Part shown: one piece after another, positions 31,590 through 41,506 of the stretch
Position numbering within the stretch: position 1 is the first letter of the stretch
How the letters are laid out: every line of letters begins with the position of its first letter
Assembly (NCBI RefSeq): GCF_947241705.1
Contig: NC_079271.1
Coordinates: forward strand, 1 to 64,000
Origin: Saccharomyces mikatae IFO 1815
Taxonomy: Eukaryota; Ascomycota; Saccharomycetes; Saccharomycetales; Saccharomycetaceae
DNA length: 64,000 nt
Direction: 5' to 3'
Notes under the pieces: model-generated
Told to the model about the DNA's origin: nothing
Database searches by the model: none
Seen by the model: only the letters and a program-made list of their open reading frames with translations
Made by a program: the position numbers and the translations under genes

Positions 31590-33359
31590 ATGACTATTTC
31601 TTCTGCGCATCCAGAAACAGAACCTAAGTGGTGGAAAGAGGCCACATTCTACCAGATTTACCCAGCAAGTTTCAAAGACTCCAACAACGATGGATGGGGT
31701 GACATGAAGGGTATTGCTTCCAAGTTGGAGTACATCAAAGAGCTTGGCGCCGATGCCATCTGGATTTCGCCATTCTACGACTCGCCACAAGACGATATGG
31801 GTTACGATATTGCCAACTATGAGAAGGTGTGGCCAACTTATGGTACAAATGAGGACTGTTTTGCCTTGATTGAAAAAACACACAAGCTAGGTATGAAATT
31901 CATTACCGACCTGGTCATCAACCATTGTTCCAGCGAACATGAATGGTTCAAAGAGAGTAGATCTTCCAAGACCAACCCAAAGCGTGACTGGTTCTTCTGG
32001 AGAGCTCCTAAGGGCTATGACGCTGAAGGCAAGCCAATTCCTCCAAACAACTGGAAGTCTTACTTCGGTGGTTCCGCATGGACATTCGATGAAAAGACGC
32101 AAGAATTTTACCTGCGTTTGTTCTGCTCCACCCAACCTGATCTCAACTGGGAAAACGAAGATTGCAGAAAGGCAATCTACGAAAGTGCTGTTGGATATTG
32201 GTTAGACCATGGTGTTGATGGGTTCAGAATCGATGTGGGGAGTTTGTACTCCAAGGTTGTTGAGTTGCCAGACGCCCCCATTATCGATAAAAACTCTACT
32301 TGGCAATCCAGTGACGCATTCACCTTGAATGGACCACGTATTCATGAGTACCATCAGGAAATGAACAAGTTTATCAGAGACAGAGTTAAGGATGGTAGAG
32401 AGATCATGACAGTCGGTGAAATGCAGCATGCATCCGACGAGACCAAGAAGCTATATACAAGTGCTTCCAGACACGAGCTTAGTGAGCTATTCAACTTTTC
32501 CCATACCGATGTTGGGACTTCCCCCTTGTTCCGTTACAACTTGGTCCCATTTGAATTGAAGGATTGGAAAATCGCCCTTGCAGAGCTTTTCAGGTACGTT
32601 AACGGGACTGACTGTTGGTCAACAATCTATTTGGAAAACCACGACCAACCTCGTTCTATCACGAGATTTGGTGACGATTCTCCAGAGAACCGTGTCATTT
32701 CTGGTAAGTTATTGTCCGTGTTATTGGTGTCCTTGACCGGTACCTTATATGTGTACCAAGGACAAGAGCTAGGCCAAATTAACTTCAAGAACTGGCCTGT
32801 TGAGAAGTATGAGGATGTTGAAATTAGGAACAACTACAAGGCGATTAAGGAAGAGCATGGGGAAAAATCTGAGGAGATGAAGAAGTTTTTAGAAGCCATT
32901 GCCCTTATCTCCAGAGACCATGCCAGAACCCCAATGCAATGGACTGGTGAAGAACCAAATGCTGGCTTCTCTGGCCCTGATGCTAAGCCCTGGTTTGATT
33001 TGAATGAGTCTTTTAGAGAAGGTATTAACGTTGAAGCTGAAACTAAGGACCCCAACTCAGTTTTGAATTTCTGGAAGGAGGCCTTGAAATTCAGAAAGGC
33101 GCACAAGGACATTACTGTCTACGGTTATGATTTTGAGTTTATCGATTTGGACAACAAAAAGCTTTTCAGCTTCACAAAGAAGTACGACAACAAGAAATTG
33201 TTTGCTGCTTTGAACTTTAGCTCTGATAGTGTGGAATTCACGATTCCAAATGACAGCGAATCGTTTAAGTTAGAGTTTGGGAACTACCCAAAGAAGGAAG
33301 TCGATGCATCTTCCAGAACTTTGAAGCCATGGGAAGGAAGAATCTACATCGAGGAATGA
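31590..33359 (+). CDS. IMA1: Isomaltase (oligo-1,6-glucosidase), IMA1 position
   Basis: A 589-residue GH13 alpha-1,6-glucosidase next to BIO2, the position of IMA1 (YGR287C). The sequence has the IMA1-like stretches [30 protein letters not shown] and [19 protein letters not shown]. Catalytic Asp215 (GFRIDVGS), Glu277 (VGEMQH) and the Asp near 352 (ENHDQ) are present, with Val216 as the alpha-1,6 determinant. Its first ~534 coding bases are almost identical to those of the outer isomaltase (a handful of silent or near-silent changes). The rest differs in dense patches, a conversion-like mosaic. It is divergent from MAL13. It would let the cell use isomaltose and palatinose taken up by the AGT1-type permease. 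Confidence 0.95.
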   Translation: MTISSAHPETEPKWWKEATFYQIYPASFKDSNNDGWGDMKGIASKLEYIKELGADAIWISPFYDSPQDDMGYDIANYEKVWPTYGTNEDCFALIEKTHKLGMKFITDLVINHCSSEHEWFKESRSSKTNPKRDWFFWRAPKGYDAEGKPIPPNNWKSYFGGSAWTFDEKTQEFYLRLFCSTQPDLNWENEDCRKAIYESAVGYWLDHGVDGFRIDVGSLYSKVVELPDAPIIDKNSTWQSSDAFTLNGPRIHEYHQEMNKFIRDRVKDGREIMTVGEMQHASDETKKLYTSASRHELSELFNFSHTDVGTSPLFRYNLVPFELKDWKIALAELFRYVNGTDCWSTIYLENHDQPRSITRFGDDSPENRVISGKLLSVLLVSLTGTLYVYQGQELGQINFKNWPVEKYEDVEIRNNYKAIKEEHGEKSEEMKKFLEAIALISRDHARTPMQWTGEEPNAGFSGPDAKPWFDLNESFREGINVEAETKDPNSVLNFWKEALKFRKAHKDITVYGYDFEFIDLDNKKLFSFTKKYDNKKLFAALNFSSDSVEFTIPNDSESFKLEFGNYPKKEVDASSRTLKPWEGRIYIEE

Positions 33360-35316
33360 GAAATCCCCAAGTAATGATAATGATAATGTACGAAGAACTC
33401 TTGCAAAAAGTAACGTATTTATATGTTTAAGGTAGCTTTATGTATACATCAACATTTTTTTTATATCTTCTATGATGTCACGATAGAGGCTGGATGGAAA
33501 GTTTCTTCCTTACTTTGAGCTGGAATCAAGATCCTTCAAATGCGGTATGAATGCATTGCTCTTATGAATATACCATGATTCAAAGAGTCGTATCTATGTT
33601 AATGGAGATTACACATTGAAAATATTTGTTTGAAACTCTTTGTTTTTAGTTGAAGAAGAGAAAAGTAATGTTTTGTCTCCCCACGTTTGAGGGAAGGTCT
33701 CGAAAGGGAGAAGAATATATGGGTTCATAGATAAGTTGTCAATTCATTCACTTGTAAAGTAACAAACGGATTGCCCTTGCAAGTCTGTATAAAAGGATGC
33801 TGTAGGTTTTACTTGAGTGCAAATCCAATCCTGGTTTCCAATAGAAAGCACTTTGTTGTCCTTTACTGATAGTTTAAAATCTTTGATCGGAATTCTATTT
33901 TATCAACCTAACCGCCCTATCCTCTTGGAAGTTAATTGATTTTTGACCACTTCGAGGAGAGAGAGATGGTGCTACAAAATAGAATGAAAAGACATCTAAC
34001 TATCGGCCCCAACTTACTGAAACAGATATAGTCATCACTTAGTTGCCCTCGCCATAGGTTCATAGTAATCGTGAGTATTTACCTTACCATATACTGTAGC
34101 ATTACTAGAAAATGCACTTACTATCATTAATCATCTCTCCTGCGCACACAGAGTTATGGTTAACATGACCACGAACAGGTTGTAATTCTCGAAATGACGC
34201 AGTATCTTATTTGCAGTCCAGGAAAGAATCCAGACTATCATAGCCTTTTGAGAAAAACATCAAGTACGCCAAAAATTAGCTAATGGTTAGCTTATTTTGT
34301 TTGCCAATTCAATGCAAGATAAAACTACGCTTAATTTTAGCAGTTTGAATTATCTGCGCTACATAATTATCTCATTTCAATCAATTGCTCCTAATAACTA
34401 TGATGTGGTCGCAGTTATTTTTTAATTATCTCCTTGCTTAATTAGAACTTACGTAACTAGGCAGCATATCAAGAAAAAATAAAAGTACTATTATTCAAAA
34501 ATTTGAGCTTTGACTAGGAAGAGAAAGCTCTAAGGATGACGTTTTCAGTACGGGATTGACAAGTATAACCACCCGAAAGTGAGTAGCCATAGAACACGGT
34601 TTTTAGAACATGGTACACAAACTATCGTTTTTCGGGAACAAGTATTTAGACATGTGAGTATACTTGCTCTTTCAGCATCAATTGAAAGACGACATTTCTT
34701 TGAACTTCTGAAGTTGAGCAGTTTCTTCTTAGGGTTCGTGAAAAGTCGCATTCTTCATTTTATTTGTATATCCAGAAGGGCAATCATTTGGATAGCAGAC
34801 TAGCACATACCAGATGATATGTATAGAACATCTAATCATATTCTTTTGATTTCTGACAATGCTGCTCCGCAAATCTTAGTTCATGGTTACCGTTCTCTAC
34901 GCTTTTCTCATAACAGGTTGTAAATTGGCTTATTGGTTGGTAAACGGTAGTCATGTCAAGATGACTCGCGGAACCAGTCGCATGTCTTTTTCGAAGTCAT
35001 TCTCCCGGCATATGATAATCGAAAAAAGTTGTTGAAAAGTGCAAAGCACTAAAACCATCACTGCCACTCTGATACACACAGAGGTTTCACGTGGAAGCCA
35101 CTGCGTACAGCCTAATCTGTATTTACAAGCTATGTAGTTCGTCGGTCATTTTGCTACATTCCAATTTTTATTTTTTCTTTCTTCTCGTTAGTAGATCTAT
35201 ATAAAGAGGCATATGCTTTTTTTGCTTCCAAGCTCGTTGGAAAATTCCTCAGATCTTGAGTTTTTCAAACTGATATTCTAGGAGTTTGGGAGATTCACTT
35301 TAAATTTTGCAGCACA
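33360..35316. other. Gene-free spacer between the MAL array and BIO2
   Basis: Holds the isomaltase 3' end and the BIO2 promoter. Two short frames on opposite strands at 34545-34803 are not supported. Nothing else is recognised. It is the boundary between expandable subtelomere and conserved chromosome arm. Confidence 0.5.
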
Positions 35317-36444
35317 ATGATGTCAACTATCTACCGTCACTTTTCAACCGCTAGACCGGCCCTGATTAAGTACGCAACCAACGCGGCAGTTAAATCCACT
35401 ACTGCATCCTCAGAAGCCAGCGCTCTGGGTGCTTTACAATACGCATTGTCGTTAGAGGAGCCAAGTCACTCTTGGACCAAATCGCAATTGAAAGAAATTT
35501 ATCACACCCCACTGCTTGAACTTACTCATGCAGCACAATTACAGCACAGAAAATGGCACGATCCATCCAAGGTACAGCTGTGTACATTGATGAACATCAA
35601 ATCTGGTGGTTGCTCTGAAGATTGTAAGTATTGTGCACAGTCTTCGAGAAACGATACCGGACTAAAGGCTGAGAAGATGGTAAAGGTGGACGAAGTGATC
35701 AAGGAGGCAGAAGAAGCCAAGAGGAACGGATCCACCAGATTCTGTCTGGGTGCTGCATGGAGAGATATGAAAGGTCGTAAATCAGCCATGAAAAGAATTC
35801 AAGAAATGGTCACCAAAGTAAACGATATGGGGCTAGAAACATGTGTTACTTTGGGTATGGTCGACCAAGATCAAGCAAAGCAATTGAAGGAGGCAGGTTT
35901 GACCGCATACAATCATAACATTGACACTTCTAGGGAGCATTACAGTAAAGTTATCACCACGAGAACTTATGATGATAGGCTACAGACTATCAAAAATGTC
36001 CAAGAGTCCGGAATAAAAGCCTGCACCGGTGGTATCTTGGGTCTTGGTGAGAGCGAAGACGACCACATCGGGTTCGTTCACACGCTGTCCAATATGTCCC
36101 CTCATCCTGAGTCCCTACCAATCAATAGACTTGTTGCCATCAAGGGGACACCAATGGCTGAGGAGCTTGCTGATCCGAAGAGCAAGAAGTTGCAATTCGA
36201 TGAAATTTTGAGAACCATTGCCACAGCTAGAATTGTCATGCCAAAAGCAATTATAAGACTTGCTGCTGGTCGTTATACAATGAAAGAGACAGAGCAATTT
36301 GTCTGTTTCATGGCCGGTTGTAACAGTATTTTCACGGGTAAGAAAATGCTTACGACCATGTGTAACGGTTGGGACGAAGACAAAGCAATGTTGGCCAAAT
36401 GGGGCTTACAACCTATGGAAGCCTTCAAGTACGATAGATCTTAA
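35317..36444 (+). CDS. BIO2: Biotin synthase
   Basis: 375 residues. A mitochondrial radical-SAM enzyme that inserts sulfur into dethiobiotin, the last step of biotin synthesis. Cys99, Cys103 and Cys106 (CSEDCKYC) bind the SAM [4Fe-4S] cluster. Cys143 in RFCLGAAWRD and the IKACTGGILGLGE segment belong to the [2Fe-2S] and SAM-binding core. The basic, Ser/Thr-rich N-terminus (MMSTIYRHFSTARPALIKYA) is a typical mitochondrial presequence. Two in-frame ATGs are adjacent; the first is used. It is the first conserved single-copy gene after the subtelomere, as in S. cerevisiae. Expression is biotin-regulated (Vhr1) in S. cerevisiae; I did not find a clear site. Confidence 0.97.
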   Translation: MMSTIYRHFSTARPALIKYATNAAVKSTTASSEASALGALQYALSLEEPSHSWTKSQLKEIYHTPLLELTHAAQLQHRKWHDPSKVQLCTLMNIKSGGCSEDCKYCAQSSRNDTGLKAEKMVKVDEVIKEAEEAKRNGSTRFCLGAAWRDMKGRKSAMKRIQEMVTKVNDMGLETCVTLGMVDQDQAKQLKEAGLTAYNHNIDTSREHYSKVITTRTYDDRLQTIKNVQESGIKACTGGILGLGESEDDHIGFVHTLSNMSPHPESLPINRLVAIKGTPMAEELADPKSKKLQFDEILRTIATARIVMPKAIIRLAAGRYTMKETEQFVCFMAGCNSIFTGKKMLTTMCNGWDEDKAMLAKWGLQPMEAFKYDRS

Positions 36445-37064
36445 GCGTAAGGGCATGTGAATGTTTTTTCGATTATTGACCGCTCTGCCGCTTATTTATT
36501 AATCCTATTTATATTTATACCTATCTATTTATTGTGCCATCAGTTAGTCGCCATATATCTTTGATGTAGTCATTTTCTAATGTTACTTTCTATGTTTATA
36601 TTCTGTTTCTGTTGCGGTGGAGATATTTGTTAAAAAGTCTGTATATGCAGATTTATTGCTTTTTGAAGCATATTAAAACTTTTTTTTTTTCATTTCCTGA
36701 AAAACCAAAAAAAACATAAACTTTTCACAAAAAATATGATAAATATCTAAAATTAAAGATCATTGATGAAGCTATACAATTATTATTTCTTGCATAAAAC
36801 AGTTACATATTTAAACACTTTGAGGAAATATGAAGATATTTCAACAATCATAAGGTAATATGGTACTATATCGATTGTATAAAGAGATTTTAAAATCCTT
36901 ACCCGCGTCTGCCTTTTTTTTTTTTCACTTTCTTCGCGATGAAATTTTTTTAATCTAGTAAGTTTTGTTTCTTTTGAAATATCACTGCAGAAAGATTCAG
37001 TGGTCATATTCTGGAGTATACATTTTAAAGTTTCATCTTGTCTCACAGTTCACCAAGAATCATA
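36445..37064. promoter_or_regulatory. Spacer upstream of ZUO1
   Basis: BIO2 3' end with T-rich tracts (T10 near 36680, T12 near 36914 in CTTTTTTTTTTTTTC), then the ZUO1 promoter. The minus-strand frame at 36783-37046 is not supported. Confidence 0.45.
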
Positions 37065-38366
37065 ATGTTCTCTTTACCCACTCTAAACTCAGACATCACT
37101 GTTGAAGTCAACAGCGCTGCTACCAAGACTCCATTCGTCCGTCGTCCAGTTGAACCCGTTGGTAAGTTCTTTTTACAACATGCTCAAAGAACTTTAAGAA
37201 ACCACACCTGGTCTGAGTTCGAAAGGATTGAAGCTGAAAAGAACGTTAAAACCGTTGATGAATCTAATGTCGATCCAGACGAATTGTTATTCGACACTGA
37301 ATTGGCTGATGAGGATCTATTAACTCACGATGCTAGAGACTGGAAAACCGCTGATTTGTATGCTGCTATGGGTTTGTCTAAGTTGCGTTTCAGAGCTACT
37401 GAAAACCAAATTATCAAGGCTCATAGAAAGCAGGTTGTCAAGTACCATCCAGACAAGCAATCTGCCGCTGGTGGTAGTTTGGATCAAGATGGCTTTTTCA
37501 AGATTATTCAAAAGGCTTTTGAAACTCTAACTGATTCCAACAAGAGAGCTCAGTATGACTCTTGTGACTTTGTTGCAGATGTCGCTCCCCCAAAGAAGGG
37601 TACCACTTATGACTTCTATGAAGCTTGGGGTCCTGTTTTTGATGCTGAAGCTCGTTTCTCCAAGAAAACTCCGGTTCCATCTCTAGGTAACAAGGATTCT
37701 TCCAAGAAGGAAGTTGAACAATTCTACGCTTTCTGGCACAGATTTGATTCTTGGAGAACCTTTGAATTCTTAGACGAAGATGTTCCAGATGATTCCTCCA
37801 ACAGAGACCACAAGCGTTATATTGAAAGAAAGAACAAGGCTGCAAGAGACAAGAAGAAGACTGCTGACAATGCAAGATTAGTTAAGCTTGTTGAGAGAGC
37901 TGTCAATGAAGATCCTCGTATCAAATTGTTCAAAGAAGAAGAGAAAAAGGAAAAGGAAAGAAAGAAATGGGAAAGAGAAGCCGGCGCTAGAGCTGAAGCT
38001 GAAGCCAAGGCCAAGGCCGAGGCTGAAGCCAAGGCTAAGGCTGAATCTGAAGCCAAAGCCAACGCTTCCGCTAAAGCTGACAAAAAGAAGGCTAAGGAGG
38101 CTGCCAAGGCTGCCAAGAAGAAAAACAAGAGAACTATCCGTAACTCCGCCAAAGATGCCGACTACTTTGGCGATGCCGACAAAGCAACCGCAATTGACGA
38201 ACAAATTGGTTTGATTGTTGACAGTTTGAATGACGAAGAGCTAGTTTCTACTGCTGACAAGATCAAGGCCAATGCTTCTAGTGCAAAAGAGGTTTTGGGA
38301 GAATCTGCAAAGGCTATTGTCGATTCCGGCAAACTTCCATCCAGTTTGTTGTCATACTTCGTCTGA
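37065..38366 (+). CDS. ZUO1: Zuotin, ribosome-associated J-protein
   Basis: 433 residues from the ATG at 37065 (MFSLPTLNSD), the length of S. cerevisiae Zuo1; an in-frame ATG nine codons upstream is disregarded. The J domain lies at about 97-165 with HPD at 128-130 (KYHPDK). It is followed by the zuotin homology domain, and a highly charged ribosome/rRNA-binding region at about 280-365 (alternating Ala, Glu and Lys, e.g. AEAEAKAKAEAEAK). The C-terminal helical bundle ends SSLLSYFV. With Ssz1 it forms RAC, which stimulates the Hsp70 Ssb on nascent chains. About 20 residues differ from S. cerevisiae, for example PPKKGTTYDFYEAWGPVFDA, which supports another species of the genus. Confidence 0.97.
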   Translation: MFSLPTLNSDITVEVNSAATKTPFVRRPVEPVGKFFLQHAQRTLRNHTWSEFERIEAEKNVKTVDESNVDPDELLFDTELADEDLLTHDARDWKTADLYAAMGLSKLRFRATENQIIKAHRKQVVKYHPDKQSAAGGSLDQDGFFKIIQKAFETLTDSNKRAQYDSCDFVADVAPPKKGTTYDFYEAWGPVFDAEARFSKKTPVPSLGNKDSSKKEVEQFYAFWHRFDSWRTFEFLDEDVPDDSSNRDHKRYIERKNKAARDKKKTADNARLVKLVERAVNEDPRIKLFKEEEKKEKERKKWEREAGARAEAEAKAKAEAEAKAKAESEAKANASAKADKKKAKEAAKAAKKKNKRTIRNSAKDADYFGDADKATAIDEQIGLIVDSLNDEELVSTADKIKANASSAKEVLGESAKAIVDSGKLPSSLLSYFV

Positions 38367-38525
38367 ATACCACAAGAGATAGTATAGATTATATATGAAT
38401 ATAAACGAATACTGCCAAGAACCGGCTCTTTTGTTCTTTTGACAAAATCATTCGGGTAACAATTACCTTTTTCGGTATTTTTGGAAAAATGAAATAAGAG
38501 GGAATAATGAGAAAGGCGAAAAATA

Positions 38526-38560
38526 AAGGACACCTTTGATCTTTCGTTAAAGGTGTCCTT
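38526..38560. other. Perfect 12-bp inverted repeat before ERV29
   Basis: AAGGACACCTTT at 38526-38537 and its exact complement AAAGGTGTCCTT at 38549-38560 enclose an 11-base loop. The hairpin ends 69 bases before the ERV29 ATG and starts 160 bases after the ZUO1 stop. It could lie in the ERV29 5' leader, act at ZUO1 3' end formation, or be a paired factor site. Confidence 0.85.
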
Positions 38561-38629
38561 CTTTACTTTTAACACAAGTCAACTACCATAGCTCAAAAGA
38601 AGTAAAGGTAAAACTCAAAGGATAAAAGA

Positions 38630-39562
38630 ATGTCTTACAGAGGACCAAATGGAAATTTTGGCGGTATGCCAATGTCGTCATCGCAAGGACCATACTCTGG
38701 TGGTGCGCAATTTAGATCAAACCAAAACCAGTCCACTTCTGGCATCTTCAAACAATGGAAGCAATCTTTTGAAAAGTTTGCCTCCAAGATTGAAGGACTT
38801 ACTGACAATGCAATTGTTTATAAATTGAAGCCCTATATTCCCAGTTTATCCAGATTTTTCATTGTGGCCACCTTTTATGAAGATTCGTTTAGGATCCTAT
38901 CACAATGGTCAGACCAAATTTTTTATCTAAATAAGTGGAAACACTATCCATACTTTTTTGTTGTTGTGTTCTTAGTGATCGTTACAGTTTCCATGTTGAT
39001 CGGTGCTAGTTTGTTAGTTTTAAGAAAGCAAACCAATTATGCCACCGGTGTCTTATGTGCCTGCGTCGTCTCTCAAGCCTTAGTTTATGGGCTATTTACA
39101 GGATCATCATTTGTTCTAAGAAATTTCAGTGTCATTGGTGGGTTATTAATCGCATTCAGCGATTCAATTGTTCAAAACAAGACCACGTTTGGTATGCTTC
39201 CTGAATTAAACAGCAAAAACGAAAAAGCAAAGGGTTATCTTTTGTTTGCTGGTAGAATCTTGATTGTTCTAATGTTTATTGCTTTCACATTTAGTAAATC
39301 ATGGTTTACTGTTGTTTTGACCATTATTGGCACAATATGTTTTGCCATTGGCTACAAAACAAAATTTGCATCCATTATGTTAGGTCTTATCTTAACTTTT
39401 TACAATATCACATTGAACAACTACTGGTTTTACAATAACACCAAAAGGGACTTCTTGAAATATGAGTTTTACCAGAACTTAAGCATCATCGGTGGACTAC
39501 TACTGGTTACTAACACTGGCGCTGGTGAATTATCCGTTGATGAAAAGAAGAAGATTTACTAG
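38630..39562 (+). CDS. ERV29: COPII cargo receptor Erv29 (SURF4 family)
   Basis: 310 residues, as in S. cerevisiae. It packages soluble secretory cargo (glycosylated alpha-factor precursor, CPY, Pep4) into COPII vesicles at the ER. The N-terminus is Gly/Gln/Ser-rich and cytosolic. Hydrophobic segments follow at about 85-100, 110-135, 140-165, 200-220 and 225-260. The conserved ATFYEDSFRILSQWSDQ and the ER-retrieval-type Lys-rich tail (VDEKKKIY) are present. It sits between ZUO1 and YGR283C on the same strand. Confidence 0.97.
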   Translation: MSYRGPNGNFGGMPMSSSQGPYSGGAQFRSNQNQSTSGIFKQWKQSFEKFASKIEGLTDNAIVYKLKPYIPSLSRFFIVATFYEDSFRILSQWSDQIFYLNKWKHYPYFFVVVFLVIVTVSMLIGASLLVLRKQTNYATGVLCACVVSQALVYGLFTGSSFVLRNFSVIGGLLIAFSDSIVQNKTTFGMLPELNSKNEKAKGYLLFAGRILIVLMFIAFTFSKSWFTVVLTIIGTICFAIGYKTKFASIMLGLILTFYNITLNNYWFYNNTKRDFLKYEFYQNLSIIGGLLLVTNTGAGELSVDEKKKIY

Positions 39563-40189
39563 GCAGTAGACAAAACGCTTCCTTTTAGCCCATTTTTTAA
39601 GTTTTCTTTTATACGATTAAGTTTGTTCTTGCTCTAACGTGATTACTTCCATGCCCTGCTAGTTCACATATATACTTTTCTTAGTCATATTTATATAAAA
39701 GAGTTCTATTTGTAGAGGTGCACTAAAAGGGATTTCATCGAGTCCACGCTGTCTTTTACTTTTCCACCTTAATCAATGCGACTTTAATGCAGGAAACTCT
39801 AGGAACGTTATATGGTGGTCATCTTGCCCTTTATCTTATTGGGAGCATTTCGATAAATCGTTAAATTTTTTTTTTCGATGATAGTACTTTATTGGAAGCA
39901 AAAAAAGAAAAGAAGAGGTGCCTGAGACCAAATTGCTGTGTCTATTCTTCCAAGGGAACACTTTGAGGTCACTATAAGCGAATTCTCAAATTCCAACACC
40001 ATGATATATATCACAACTTTAGCAGCTACTACCAGCTGCAACGATGGGCACACCCAAACATGCTTTTTGAAATTTTTTCGATGTCATCGCTGAAAATACC
40101 AGACTCAATTTTAGATATTAAGCTGAAGGATTAGTAGATATCAACAATAACTAACACTTATTAGGGTAAGTGTATTGTGATAGTGGAAG
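39563..40189. promoter_or_regulatory. Spacer upstream of the SPOUT methyltransferase gene
   Basis: Near 40071-40092 an AAATTTTTTCG stretch followed by CATCGC resembles an RRPE/PAC pair of ribosome-biogenesis promoters, but PAC is imperfect. TTAGGGTAAG at 40161-40170 is Tbf1-like. No gene is present. Confidence 0.4.
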
Positions 40190-41224
40190 ATGACAATAAA
40201 ACATAAATATGAGAATGCTAAGAGTGAAAAGAAGCCCTCCAAAAAAGTGAAGCCAGGGCTATTAAAACTGAAGAAAGTCATGGATATCGAATCTGATGCG
40301 GTTAATTATTCGATATGCATACCAACGACTGTCATTGATAACTGCTGTAACTTGGAGCAGGCCACTTTTACTGCGTATCAAATAGCTAGAACGGCGGTTT
40401 TGTTTAATGTTCAAGAAATTGTGGTTTTAGACCTGTCAAAGGATAAAAAGCACGAAAAAAAATCAAGACCAGAGAAATGCATCACAGATAGTCTACTACT
40501 TGCTACGCTATTACAGTATTATGTGACACCTCCAAACTTACTGGATACTACGTTCAAAAAGAAAAACAAGTCTTATTTAAAGTATGCGTTTGCATTCCCG
40601 CCATTACACCAGTTACCGTTTATGGTTGAATCTGTCGAACAGCCCTACAAGGAAGGTTTGTCCATTGCGCCAGATAATTCTGAGAAACAAACGGACGGAA
40701 ATCTGACAAATTTGGTATATATAGGAAGAAATAATATCATCACATTAGCGAATCAAAATATTCCAAAAACCGTACGTGTAACGGTTGACACACAACGCAA
40801 AGAGGTAGTATCACCTGGAGTTGCATACAAGGAAAAGCCACTCGGCTACCACGTTCGGATGGCAAGTAATTTGAATGAAGCATCCGAACATTACACAAAG
40901 ATTCTCTGGGCCAACAGTGGCGATTTCCACTACGACGAAGGATTGTCAAGGTATTACAAGGCAGAAACAAAGTTGCCATATATCACAAAAATAAGAAAAA
41001 GCGCAGTATCAAACACACCCTGTAACATCCTCCTTATCTTCGGGAAATGGAACCATTTAAAGCGTTGTTTCAAGAGATCAAGCTTGGAATCTTCCGCCTT
41101 GCACCATTACTTTTCCGGACAACTGCAATTTCCCGGCACTGTATCCCAAGGAAACATACCTATCCAAGACAGTCTACCGATAGCTCTAACTATGCTCCAG
41201 CAATGGTCCAGCCGAAGTAAGTAG
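40190..41224 (+). CDS. YGR283C: Predicted SPOUT-fold methyltransferase (YGR283C)
   Basis: 344 residues, against about 341 in S. cerevisiae. The family (paralogue YMR310C) is predicted to be an RNA methyltransferase of the SPOUT/alpha-beta knot fold. It is nucleolar and its substrate is not established to my knowledge. Visible features are the basic N-terminus (KYENAKSEKKPSKKVKPG), the first beta-alpha unit (NYSICIPTTVIDNC), the conserved YVTPPNLLDTTFKKKN and KYAFAFPPLHQLPF, and the C-terminal knot segment (VSQGNIPIQDSLPIALTM). The ribosome-biogenesis-like promoter motif upstream fits. The frame is intact. Confidence 0.93.
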   Translation: MTIKHKYENAKSEKKPSKKVKPGLLKLKKVMDIESDAVNYSICIPTTVIDNCCNLEQATFTAYQIARTAVLFNVQEIVVLDLSKDKKHEKKSRPEKCITDSLLLATLLQYYVTPPNLLDTTFKKKNKSYLKYAFAFPPLHQLPFMVESVEQPYKEGLSIAPDNSEKQTDGNLTNLVYIGRNNIITLANQNIPKTVRVTVDTQRKEVVSPGVAYKEKPLGYHVRMASNLNEASEHYTKILWANSGDFHYDEGLSRYYKAETKLPYITKIRKSAVSNTPCNILLIFGKWNHLKRCFKRSSLESSALHHYFSGQLQFPGTVSQGNIPIQDSLPIALTMLQQWSSRSK

Positions 41225-41506
41225 TAATATATAACTGACAGCGCTGTTTATGTCATGTAATAATCGCTTTATACGAAGATACAGTTCTATTTTTAGTAAA
41301 AGAAACGTTAAAATTTTTCTTCCAGTTTTTCGCCCTGAAAAAAAGAAAATGTCACGAACGAAACAGCAACAGAAGTATTTGTTTATTTTGATTTAATTGT
41401 CTCCTTATAAAGAATACCTTTCTTAATTTACAGTCCAAGATTCTTGTTCTTTCATTTTGTTTATTGAGTATTAAATAACTGATAAGAAAGGAAAAACGGC
41501 CAAAAG

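Noticed and set aside
37817-38214. Long antisense and off-frame readings in ZUO1
   Set aside because: They are shadows of the Ala/Glu/Lys-rich charged region of Zuo1.
39968-39990. TTCCAACA as a possible LTR end
   Set aside because: No matching TGTTGG terminus or LTR body within the expected distance.
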